NCBI GenBank assembly: GCA_002633005.1
Contig: NMRA01000155.1
Coordinates: 745,643-809,642 of the forward strand
Reading direction: 5' to 3'
Origin: Phoronis australis
Taxonomy: Eukaryota > Phoronida > Phoronidae
DNA: 64,000 nt
Below are positions 1 through 11,000 of the stretch, in pieces. The translations under genes were made by a program, and so were the position numbers. The notes under the pieces were generated by a model. It saw nothing but the letters and a program-made list of their open reading frames with translations, ran no database searches and was not told the DNA's origin. Each line of letters begins with the position of its first letter. Position 1 is the stretch's first letter.

Positions 1-3000
1 GTATGATTTCTGTGTATGGGATGAACAGACAGACCGTTCATTAATGCTTGAGACTAGGCTCTACAAGTCATTGACTTGTCACGGCGTGTCATTTTATTCG
101 CCGACCGTGGTCCCAAGAAATATTTGTCAGTTTTGTGTACGATTAAAAATCACTTCTTAACTGGGAACATGATCCCATCAATTTTTATGGCGAAAGTGGT
201 CTAAATCAAAATTAAGTTTCTTCGACGAAATGCAGAGGTCTGCGGTAGCAGCTTTTTGTTGGCAATGTCAGAGTCGTACCTAGGAAGAGCGTCATTGTCG
301 ATATTGGACCGTAAAGGACCTCACGTGATTTTTTAATATTCTTTTCACACCAAATTAATAAACCAATGGCTCTAGGAAACTATGAATAGTAACAAACACA
401 AACGTTCGAAAGATTCAAATATGGAAACGTTTTTTTTCTCTGATGGTACATGTAATGCACATGTATATGGCTAGGCGTGTAAGTGACGTCACTCCGTCGC
501 TTGAGGCTTCAGATGGCATTTATATTAGAACTCCTGGAGACGACCTAAGGATCGAATTGTCATAAAAATGCGAATCTGCACTACACTTGCGATATAGTCA
601 TTAGTTTCTCACGGATATTATTTTCAGCCGAGCGTAGCCTATGCGTCCGGCTTATCTTAGTTAATAAATCACATACCGAGATTCTTTATTTGATCAGTGT
701 CCGTGAAATTAGATAAAATTTTTCATCCGTTATTGTGAAAATGAAATTCGCTTCCATCATCAATTTCCTGGACCACTGGACCACGATCGAATACAACCAA
801 CTCAGTTGATCCATTGTAAATTAATACACGGGAGATCCGTGAGGCGCACCCTGGTGGAGATTAACTGACACAATCGATATACTGATATAAGACACATGTA
901 CAGCTGTCATGATTAGACAGTTTCTCTAAAAACTACTTCAAGACTGAAACTGAAAACAGTCTACCAGCTAACGATTTTTTTTTACTAATTCTCGTTATTA
1001 TGTATGTCAACTGTGTCGTCCAAGGTCTTAGATGTAAATTTGTTATCTACAAACGAGGACAATATAAATACACCGTCGTTTCCCTGATCGAAACTCTGAT
1101 TCCGCGGCTTTTGGAAAATGCATAAAACTGTGTGTCCTTTTTTCTTGTTGTTCAAATTCCGCATTGACAAGATTTGAGGACAAAAAACTCACGACAAAAA
1201 ATGGAGATGCCGCTGTAATTAAGAGCACGCTTAACAGTTCGTTGGTTAACATTAATCGCTGTTTAAGGCAACCGAACTACGATAACTTCAAATAACTCAT
1301 CCCTGCGGTTCGTTTTTCATTTCCCTGTAGACTTCATCCTATTTATCACTGCTTCACAATGCGCTGGTAATTTTGTTCCTTGGGTAAATTCGATTACCGT
1401 GGCAGTTTCTCTCATCGAAGTAAAACTGCAGTTAACTTAGTAAAAGGAATCTCAGTAATTAGCCTCTTCTAAACGTCTATGTGAACTGAATAATTAATTG
1501 TTGGAAAAACGGTAAAGCTTAAAAGGACACAGTCGGTTTCATGATCTAAAAACGGATTTCGAGGGTCATGTCTGGAAAGAATTGACCTCTTGAAGTTATT
1601 AGCTTTGACCAGGACTGTAAAATAGCAAAATTTGTCGTGTTTTTGATATTTAGTAATAAATAGCCGATTTCTCACGAAAGCTTCCATTCAAAGTAACTGA
1701 AATCGAGGCAGCGATCTCATCGTCAGCTACTTTGTTGTTGCATGGGCGCCATCAAAATGGCCGACGCAGGCTGTGTACAGTGGTGGGTTATTAGAGTCTC
1801 CGTGAAAATGGCCGGCGCAGGCTGTGTTCAGTGCTGATTGGAGTCTTCGTGAACTTAAAAGCTAAAAACGAACCACCCGAGTGAATGTAGAAAAGGACAT
1901 AAACGAAGAGACTAAGTCCATTGGGAGAGTATCCTCTCTATAGTAAACATTTGGGAAAGAAATCGAGCTCTGGGCAGTCCTGCGAGATGAATGCACTGAA
2001 CATTTCTAGAAATGCCTACGTGTAGCTTTCTTGGTTAGACAAACTGACGGGTCTGCATTCTTCCCCGTATTCCATAAAGAGTTTGTGATCGTTCTTACTG
2101 TTGATTGATTTTAGACGTAAATCTAAAATTGTTTTTGGAAAGATAAGTGTAATATTTCCCCGTCTTTGACTAAATAACTGATTGAATCACTCGCTGAGTG
2201 TGAAGAAATTGGAATGACCTCTGCCAATCGGCATAATTATACAAAGCTACTCGATTTCCTAAGTGCCCACATTCGCTTTGAAAACGTGGTAATTATAACT
2301 GCCGACCTATCCATTTGTGAGGTAATTTTTACCGGAGTATTGGCCGTATTGTTGGACATCTTGTCATAGCTCTAAACTTGCAGACCGAGCAAAGCGAGCT
2401 TGCGAGTAAGCCGGTACCTGAACGTCACTTGATTCAAAAAAACAGAGGACTTTGTAACTGGCCTCGCAGACACATTTGCGTATAAAGGGGAAAGAAAACA
2501 CATGCACGCAAGAAAATTCATCTGATGGAAAACTCACAAACTACTGTTAAATAGTTGCCGCCGATTTTACTTAAAAGTAACTTTAACAATCACAACTTTC
2601 ATGTAAGGTATTCAATACACCGCTGTCCACACCCCCTAGTGGACCACTGGGATACCACAAAGGGACCATGTGGAGAGCCAAGTACATGTATGTCCAAAAG
2701 ACAAATTAAATTTAACGTTCGTGATAGCCCTAGCAATGGGTATGTTGCTGTCGTTCGTGATGTCACATAGAAATACACAGTGCTTCAAAAATACAAACGT
2801 CATGCTTGTGAAACGTCACTATAATACTTCATTTGGAAACACGTGAGCTCCATAGCTCAAATATCGGATCATGGTATGGTAGAAATACAGGGGTCTCTTT
2901 CTCATAGATTCGAATACCTTTTAATCTTTTCACTTTAGCCTAAAATCAAACATCTGACTACAAATAGATAAAAGTTTATTTCAGTTTTGTCATTTGTGTT

Positions 3001-3133
3001 TCTTGACAGGCATTTCGTCTTCTGTCTATTCGAATAGACTACGGATTTTTGTTTTTTGACTTCGAGTTGTAGACATATTTTCTAACTTTCAGCCTTTAAA
3101 TAGCCTGATTTTTGGAAAACCGTAAACTAATTT
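1..3133. other. No gene seen; one short imperfect tandem repeat
   Basis: I find no exon with convincing splice sites, protein similarity or coding-like composition here. The short open frames around 985-1250 and 1469-1687 on the minus strand look random. The only structure noted is a two-copy imperfect tandem repeat at about 1754-1851. The later exons of the receptor gene whose first exon is at 7559-7759 would lie on the minus strand in this direction, but I could not recognise any of them by eye. Confidence 0.5.
1754..1851. repeat. Two-copy imperfect tandem repeat, about 50 bp unit
   Basis: Two adjacent units both contain aaaatggccg-cgcaggctgtgt-cagtg followed by a gagtct-cgtg segment, at about 1754-1804 and 1805-1851. 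They differ by a few substitutions and small indels. No coding meaning is apparent. Confidence 0.7.
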
Positions 3134-3460
3134 TTGGCGAAAAAGCTTTATCTGTCAATTAGGAGCAGTCGTTCACTTGAAAACGAAGTCTTCACAGTAC
3201 AGTCTTTTAATGAAGATTACTATTCAGTGACATTTTATGCAGATTATTATATTGGGTTTAGTGATGTCCCATTTTGTACCTGTAGTTATTATTCATTTGG
3301 ATATGTATGTATCATACAGTTTGTATTTAGTATCTGTCATTTTTCTATGATTTATTTTACAGCAGTTGCTTTATTATTCATCAGTCATTACTTATTTTCT
3401 GTACAATGCGGGAAGGGGGTAGTAGTTTTCATTATTTCAAGTGTCAGTCACCCACATCAT
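3134..3460 (+). pseudogene. Degenerate SWIM-zinc-finger-like segment
   Basis: The open frame here reads VFTVQSFNEDYYSVTFYADY followed by VPFCTCSYYSFGYVC. This resembles the start of a SWIM zinc finger (a CxC-Xn-CxH fold found in MULE-type transposases and ZSWIM proteins): the conserved tyrosine/valine-rich lead-in and the CxC pair are present. The final CxH is not; it reads C-I-I. The frame then runs into hydrophobic, non-conserved sequence and into a TIR element at 3593. There is no evident start codon or splice context. I read it as a relic of a transposase or ZSWIM-like gene; the similarity was judged by eye and is weak, so it could be chance. Confidence 0.3.
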
Positions 3461-3592
3461 AGCTATGACCTGGATTACACGCACGGTCTTAGAGATCCCC
3501 ACCTGCGTAATGAACGCCAAAGGCAGGACCACATGGGAAGACGGCAGGTAAACGCTGGCGGAACAGTCTATTTATATCACTTTCAAGTTTGC

Positions 3593-4000
3593 CTGGGCCC
3601 GGTCTCCAATCTTTTTACTCGAAATGGAAACTCGAAATTAGGTTTGGCATTTTCTACGCTACTTTTGGGCGAACTCAAGATAAGTGTCTATTAATCTATG
3701 CTCGACTACACAATAACTTACGTAAATAATTTATTGCCCTTAGTTCACAGTTTGTAAACCCAATATTTGAGCAATAAGTTCGAGTTTGAACTCGAAAGTT
3801 CGAGTTTTTACTCGAGTTTGTATCACGAATATAAGGGTCTCCAAGGGAAAACTTGAACTAGAAACTCCTATGCATAAACTATAATGTATTCGAGCACAGG
3901 CTGATAACCAATTATCTTAAGTTCGCACAAAAGGAGCAGAGAAATTGCCAAAAATAGTTTCGAGTTCGTTTCGAGTACAAAGATTAGAGACCGGGCCCAG
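3593..4000. mobile_element. Non-autonomous TIR element (MITE-like), 408 bp
   Basis: The left end starts ctgggcccggtctccaatct and continues with a ttactcgaaa segment. The right end is its near-perfect reverse complement, finishing gagaccgggcccag. The inverted arms are about 32 bp. The flanks tttgc (3588-3592) and tttgg (4001-4005) agree at four of five bases, as expected of a decayed 5-bp target duplication. The interior is A/T-rich, with short gttcgag/ctcgaa palindromes, and has no coding capacity. A more diverged relative lies at about 4864-5263. Confidence 0.7.
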
Positions 4001-4863
4001 TTTGGCAAACAAAGTCAAGTCTCCACTTCCGTATATTCACGTCATCACAGTTGTACTTCGAGACAAGGGTCTCCACCATGACCTAATACTTTTAATTTCA
4101 TTTTGTTTGAGACAATGACTATGATAGTCTTAATGCTTCGGACATAGATTTGGACCAGTGTATGCAGGAGTTTGCGTATTTCACTTAATGCGACATTATC
4201 CGCGAAAACATAACCAGTGCGGATTCAAATCAAGAGCCTTCTAGCAGTCGCAACCAACGTTTTTATGATGGAGCTAAATCACCGGCTCGATAAACGGTAG
4301 ATTATTTTTAAGTCTTTTCACCTGGCAAACTCACCGGCCTCGATTTTAGCGAATGTCTGGCAAACGACAATTGGTGACTTGTAATGAAATCACAGCAACA
4401 TAACGTATTTTATTGTTTTATGTCTTTTAGTCAAGGCTTCAAGAAGTCTATCACACCCAACTAAACACAAAAATACGTTTTTCAGCCGTAAAACCGATGA
4501 CGTTCTTTAAGCTGCCATCTTTTCATCCACAGCCAGTCTATTATTATAAATTCTTTCCAAAAAATTTGTATTCAGCAAAACACAACGTGTGCAATATACT
4601 TACGTGTTCCAGCCAGACGTTCGTAGTCATTATTTGATTCTTCTCGTCCTGCAGATGGAGTCACACATTATAAGGACAACAAATAGTAATTTCACGTGGT
4701 CATTAAGCAAACTAATGTGTTCAACATCTGAAATAAACAGACTTGTTTACAGCAAATAACACAGCATTAATTACAGCTGCACAACAGACATTTCACCCGT
4801 TTCTCACGTGGTCGCACCCAGACACAAAACCCGGGAAATGAGATGCACCGAAGACAGGCAAGT
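4001..4863. other. No gene seen
   Basis: This stretch separates two related repeat copies. No splice-bounded open frame or RNA-like fold was recognised. Confidence 0.4.
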
Positions 4864-5263
4864 GCCCGGGGTTCCAATCTTTTTATTCCAATCGAATTCG
4901 AAAATGTTTTTGATGTTCTCCGCTCTAGATCAATACATGGTCAAGATAATTGCCTATAATTCTGTGCTCGAGTATATCATGGTTTACATGGATCATGTTG
5001 GAATGACTATTTTGTGCTTGGCGACCCAGTGCTTGAGTATGAACTCGAAATCTCGAGTTTCTTCTACTCAAAATCTCGAGTTTCTACTCTGTAGCTCGTT
5101 TTAGGGGTCATCGAGTGCATATTAGGATTAAGCGTTGATATTAGTAAATATTAATGTATTCGAGCACAAAACGATGGACAATTATCTGGATCTTGCGATA
5201 AAATAAAACACTGAGAAAACTGAGAAAATGTCAAAAATATTTTCGAGCTCTACTTCGAGTATG
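4864..5263. repeat. Diverged relative of the 3593-4000 TIR element
   Basis: It shares with the element at 3593-4000 the left segment ccaatctttttattcc, the internal phrase aatgtattcgagcaca and the right segment tttcgag...cttcgagta, in the same order and orientation. The terminal inverted repeats are eroded: the left end reads gcccggggttcc and the right end gtgaacccactgc. Target duplications are not recognisable. It is best read as an older copy of the same family. Confidence 0.5.
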
Positions 5264-7398
5264 TGAACCCACTGCAGGCGTGCGCAGAGACGTCGCAAGA
5301 TATTACCGTGTATTGCAACGAAGCACGCGATGCAACATTAATTTCCTTCGCGAGATTCCTACGTCTATCGAACTCGCGAATTCCATCCCTCACCGATCAA
5401 TCATCATTGAAGTAAAGCCGCCATTTTATTTCGGTAGGATATCATGCATACCAGAGAAACTCTCGCCTTTCACTCGTGTGATTTTTCGTGAACTTGCCGG
5501 TATCTTGATTTTGGCGATTTTTTCGCGTCTACGGGACGCAAATTTGCCAGTCGGAAAAATAGACTTGGAGAATGAATGAGTGAATCGGCTAAGTGTCCTT
5601 CTTTGTCCGGTAAACATTTTTAATCAGTTTCACACACGACTGAGTCGGCAGTGTTCTATTATGAAACCATCCTCAACACTACTCTGTCACATACTCTAAA
5701 TCTGACGATCATGCATGCCCAGATCGCGGGCCGGAGTCAGGCGTACTTGTGTTTTTGCCGCGGTGGACGAACTGTGAAGTTTCGAGTATTTCTCACTGTT
5801 ACTAGAAAATTATGACTGGATCACAAACGTTGTCAATATGAAATTTCATCATTCCATATATAACGTTAGCCTCAGGTGGGTACGATAATCTGCCTAAATC
5901 TTGTATTAATTTTTGATATTGATTTAAATAATGTGCCCGCCTCGAGCTTGACTAATGACTTTATCAACTATTACGCATGAATAGCTGTCACAAAATCGCT
6001 TATGTCGTAATTAATTTCGGATGTCAGTGCACCTATATTGTTCCTTACAATTCATGTCACGCGTGGATCTTTTGAATAGCGTTTGTCAGTGGAGTTCCGA
6101 ATCCGGCGACGTTTCGGCAGTACCGTTAGCTTTACCGTCCGCCATCATGGATTCCGATGTATTTATACTTAACATAAACATATGTTGTTTATTTATAGGT
6201 GATTAGAGTTCACCTGTTCCATCCAGTCTTTTTCATAATGTATATCTGTATAGTATTTCCAGCAGCTAACGTATTATCAATTATATGCCTATGGCACTTT
6301 GTAACAACTTCTCTCCAAGCAGAGGTAGTCGAAAACGGATTGTCTACAAACTATAGGTAGCCGTCAAAATACGTTTGTCACAACGTTAAAGCTGCGTTCG
6401 CCCTGTTTAGGTGGCTAAAACGAAAAACGAATACCTTTTACTCTCATAAAATTGGTCTGGAAGTATTCCTTCCTGGGATTGTATTTGCGTTTCCAAGAAG
6501 AGCATCGACACCATCTGAGACTTAAGAAAAATTTACTGGGGTTGCCTAACTTTAAAATTGCTAATTCGAAAATGGCGCCTTGCCTGTAACTTGAGTTGCC
6601 GGCATGTTAGACATCCTAAAGACCAGATGAACGTGATTAATGTTGTAAAGCCCCAAAGGGATTTGATTGAGCATTCGCAATATTCACAGCTAAACAGGGC
6701 GAAATGTAATTTTAATTTATTTGCGGTTTTGGCAAGGCATTATCAAGAGATACCAACCCTTCAGTTGCATTGATTGTAAGAAGGGCGAATGTAAAATGTA
6801 AAATCAACTCAACACACTGCTGACTTTGGTTTTAACAAGACAGGTTCAGCTCCTTTTTAGTAACTCCGTTAAATGTTAGTAGTTCAAAAGGACTAATAAA
6901 ATTCCTTAAAATGCCTTGTTCAGTAACATCGACATTCCTCCAGATTGGAGCGTTCAAATATTCCGTAATTACTAAGAAGGAGTGTTCATGGATTGAATAT
7001 TAAAAAGAGTCTCTTATCAGTACAAATAGGCAGGGGGTTACATTCATCGCACACAAGTGTCGGTAACTTGAGCAATTCATTCCTATAGACAGAGAGAGAA
7101 CGGAAGATCTGTATCGATCAATAACGCATTGTGCATGCCTGTCTTTACGAACATCATGTTTATTTTCAAAGCCACGTGCATTTTGCGAAACAAGACATTT
7201 GTATCTACTTATTTCTTTGAAAACGGTATAGTATAGAGTATTTGAGATGTCCGCTGCAAAACTGCAGATGAAAGCAATAGGTTTTTCTGGAACGTTTCAC
7301 AACTACTAAATAAAACATACATATATTTATCAATTAGTGTCCCAAATGCGTGGAAATTCCAATAAAGCGAAACACGTCATCAAAAGAGAACACTGTAA
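5264..7398. other. No gene seen
   Basis: The open frame at 5280-5579 (99 codons, plus strand) has no recognisable motif, signal peptide or splice context, and I do not call it. The stretch lies downstream of the receptor exon at 7559-7759 and may be intron of that gene. Confidence 0.4.
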
Positions 7399-7558
7399 GC
7401 TATTTGATGCCTGTCACACAAGGTGGAGGTAACGCCGCCAGATTTAGTGGGATCAGGGCCGGCTTTAGGCTCACTTTACTGAATTTAGGGTAACTAAATT
7501 TGCAGCGGTAGGCCTGCTCTATAAGGTAACTTAGTATTTCCGTTTGTGTTCTACTCAC

Positions 7559-7759
7559 GATATCAATGAGCTGCGTCAACCGTAAGCCGAGCAAGACCAG
7601 CACAGCACCGTTATCAGGTGCCGGTCGAACATTCCTATTATAATTGTTCTGTTTCAGGAGGGTGTCGTACAGTCTTTTGGCGTCCGGATTGCAAACGACG
7701 CACTCCAAAGTGGCGAGCAGAGCCAGCAACGTTCCAATAAGAGCCTCGTGATACCTCAT
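7559..7759 (-). CDS. First coding exon of a nicotinic acetylcholine receptor-like Cys-loop subunit (partial gene)
   Basis: The exon starts at ATG 7759 and encodes 67 residues. Residues 1-23 form a signal peptide (MRYHEALIGTLLALLATLEC and on). The mature N-terminus of a Cys-loop ligand-gated channel follows: PDAKRLYDTLLKQNNYNRNV, a VRP turn, then VLLGLRLTQLIDI. The NYN-x-x-VRP and L-L-QLID motifs are hallmarks of the first ligand-binding-domain helix and strand of nicotinic receptor subunits. The frame stays open to 7400, but a good donor (gtgagt, 7558-7553) follows LIDI in phase 0, where nicotinic receptor genes commonly have an intron. The remaining exons were not found, so the ligand-binding loops and membrane segments cannot be described, nor can alpha be told from non-alpha. 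The gene is divergent from the LamG gene starting at 8086. Confidence 0.8.
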
Positions 7760-8012
7760 GTCTTCCTATCCAACATGCTACGTACAAGTCACAAAAAATA
7801 CCGACGTGTCTCCGTTTATGGCATTGATGTCAGATTTTCAGTCTATTTAATGTCCGCCAGGGTGCACCACTGTGTTGCGTTCCAGCGCCGAGAACGGTTA
7901 CCCTGGTGCGATGGTCGGCAGAGCGCGTGGATGGTTTCGCTCTTACATGAGTGTATATGAGTAGTCTTTCGTTGTCATAGTGACAGAAAAAATCAATTCC
8001 AAAAATGAAATC

Positions 8013-8020
8013 TATATAAA
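8013..8020 (+). promoter_or_regulatory. TATA box candidate for the LamG-PAN gene
   Basis: A perfect TATATAAA lies 65 bases before the ATG at 8086, on the plus strand. That would place transcription start near 8045 and give a short 5' leader. It sits in the 326-bp interval between the divergent start codons at 7759 (minus) and 8086 (plus), so the interval may hold promoters for both genes. Confidence 0.5.
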
Positions 8021-8085
8021 CAGGAAAGTCGCTGGATCGTGAGCGATGGGACCACATCCGTACGTGTGCTTGTCAGTGACGGAAA

Positions 8086-11000
8086 ATGACGCTTTTTACA
8101 TTGGGATGGATTTTTAACGTGGTCTTAAGTGTGGTATTAATTTTGTCTTGTATTCCATATTGGTGCAAAGGTAAGCCTAAATAATTTGTCGCAGTCGACA
8201 GGCGAACCCCGACGTGCATTACGCAGTTTTCATTGGCGTCTGTGAAAACGGAAACCGCTTTTCAAGTCCTTTCCGGGCGTAACCGTGAACCCAACATAGA
8301 GAGTAAGAATAGGCCTAGGACCAGTAAAATAACCGGTAGCGTAGAGCTGCCTCGAGTAGCTATAGCTGAGATCTAATAGTGTGAAAATACGAAATTCCCG
8401 ATGAACCAAACCTAGTTGCTGGTCAGCTTAGCTATGATTTACTTTAGACAGGCAAGTTGTGCCGGCCGTCTGCGCTGGCTCTAATGTCAAGATTCGTTTT
8501 GTTGTGATCTAGTATCGGGAAACCTTTATTTTATGATGGTCATTCTTTGAAGGAGTTTTTTAAAAGGGTAAGGTACCTAGGTCCGTGGTATAGTGCTTTT
8601 GGGGCTGTTTCAAAATCTATCGTTGAAACACGACCGGCAGTCCAGTTTCTGGTGGTTAGGGAAAATGATACAGAGTGTTTCCCAAAACTGTACACACTTC
8701 AACGCCTGCAGTTCAATTCCCGTGGATCCCTGCGATTCTGCGCAGGCCTACTGCATGGTTATATCTTTTTTTAACGTAGGTGCGTCAGTAATGACGTGCA
8801 CGGGAATCAGGCAAGCAAACAATTCAGGTTTGAAGAACAAAAATCCATTGTTAAATATAACGAGAAAATAAAAACACCAAGGAAGTACAAAGACAAGCTA
8901 TCCAAGCAATGTAATGAGTTTAATTTTATTTATTTAAGGACTTTTAAAACTTTTTTCGATCTACGGTTTGTGAGTCTGAATTTCATCAATGTCTTTAAGG
9001 GATATTTAAGCCGGATAGGCAAAAATCTTCTAAGTGTACTTTACTATTTGGGGAACGGATTACAGAGTTTTTCCAACTTCAGGCTGTAATTAATCACTGA
9101 AATATCATCATTTCTCAGAAGATTAGCTTCTAATATTGCCAAAATCATCCATGAATCTATCAATTTTAGGAGATATATAAACAAGTAAAATAGAAACCAA
9201 CGAATTTGTTTATCAAATGAAAATAAATGTTATAAGCAATTTCTGCAGGCATGCTCGCAGATTTTTGACGGGTAACCGGGGGAACATGGAAGATAGAGCA
9301 TTCGAGTTAAGGTATTTTTGCTCGTTTCAGAAGTACAATCCTATAACGGTTCACGAGGTAAATTTGAACTCCACTGGCAAAAACGCTGAAATCATTGTTT
9401 ATGATTGCAAGTGTTTTTTGAGTACCCCCATTTCGACATGTACGCGGTCATCAGAAATAGTAGCATAGACACCAGTTTTTCCCACATGTGGAAATTCCTT
9501 ACAAACAAATCAGAGTAAGCATGCACGCACCCACGGGGACTCGGTGAGGGGGGCTCTGACGAGCCCCTCCCCCCATTTGGCGAAGTGGACAAAAAAGACC
9601 GCCTCACAGAAACATGAAGTCCGAGAAAAACGAGACAAAAGTCCACTAAAAAGGCAAAAAGGCAGGAATTCGGCGGGAATGCTCAATTCATAGCTCTGAT
9701 CGTAGTACTCCATTTTTTAGTTCCGATTTTTATTAGAAAAGGTTCACATTCTCAAAAATTCGAGCCCCCCCCCCTATATTTTAGGCTCGAAGCGCGCATG
9801 GTAACCATCTTCAAAAGAGATACAATTCTTGTGACCTATGGGAAACAGTAACATTTTTTAACTAACCATCGGAAATAGTCCTTTTGTGTAATTCACAAAT
9901 AGTGGTCTTCACGCTCCTCAAAAGTCCACCCTTTCGATGGCGGTCAATCCAATTGTATTTTGTTCACACTTTTTGGTTGTTTGAGTCGAATGTCTTGACA
10001 TCGATGTGCTGGGCACGAATTTTTTGTATTTTTTTGATGAATTTGGAATTTCAAATTCCGTTGTGAATACTTGGCAGTGTCGGATTTACATGCATAGAGG
10101 GACAAAGAGACATTTCCCCCGAACTGCTTCACCGAGAGAGAGGGTCCCGTCTGAAATGGGACACCCTAAAAGATTAAAGGCTAAACATCATTAAGCTTGG
10201 AAAACGAGTGACAGCTCATTCCACCGTCGTGTTGTCACAAAACGATGCAGGAAGTGACCTTCAACATGAAAGCCGGTTTCACGATTTCACAAAAAGCAAC
10301 AAAATGGAGGTAATCTATTCCAACATTAGGCCCTCTCGCCGTGTGCGGCCCCTTTAGAATTTATCAATAAAAACACAAAAGGGTAGCCACTTGAATATCA
10401 TCAATGCCCTTCTCCAAGGGCCCCTAAATATGAAAATATCTATATTTTTTCGAAAATCAGGAAATGCGCAGCAATTGATGTTATCTGTCATGTTATCAAT
10501 CTTTCTCAAGTGATATAGTTTCGACAAAAATAAAGCGAATGTTGTCTCCGCTAACCCTTGCCAGAGAGGGCCTCTGACTTATTGAATTTAATAATCCAAC
10601 AAATAAGTACGCTCCGCAAAAGCTTCGCTTTATAAATTTTCACGATTTTTCGAAATATGTGTACTAGTATGAATGATTACGTCACATTTTCAAGTGCGTT
10701 TAGACGAACTGTGCTGCAAAAGTGGAGACCTTAACAATGCTCTACCAGGGCCCTCACAAGGCAAACCATGCACTGTTGTTAAATTTTGTCTTAGAATTTT
10801 CTCTCTTATCCGTATTTCGCAGACCTTTCTTTTCTTTATTGTCCCCGGCCCCATGCCTATGTCGGTTGCCACGGTTTAAGCCTGACGCCTGAAAATTTTT
10901 CGGGGGGGGGGGCGACCCGTGGAACCATCCCCCCCCCCCTGCTTCCTACGGCCCTGTTATTCTTTTATTTACACAAAATTACAACAAATAGGCTGGATTT

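Noticed and set aside
8547-9089. Overlapping plus-strand frames in the first LamG-PAN intron
   Set aside because: Three different frames overlap without any conserved motif, and none has splice borders that fit the gene.
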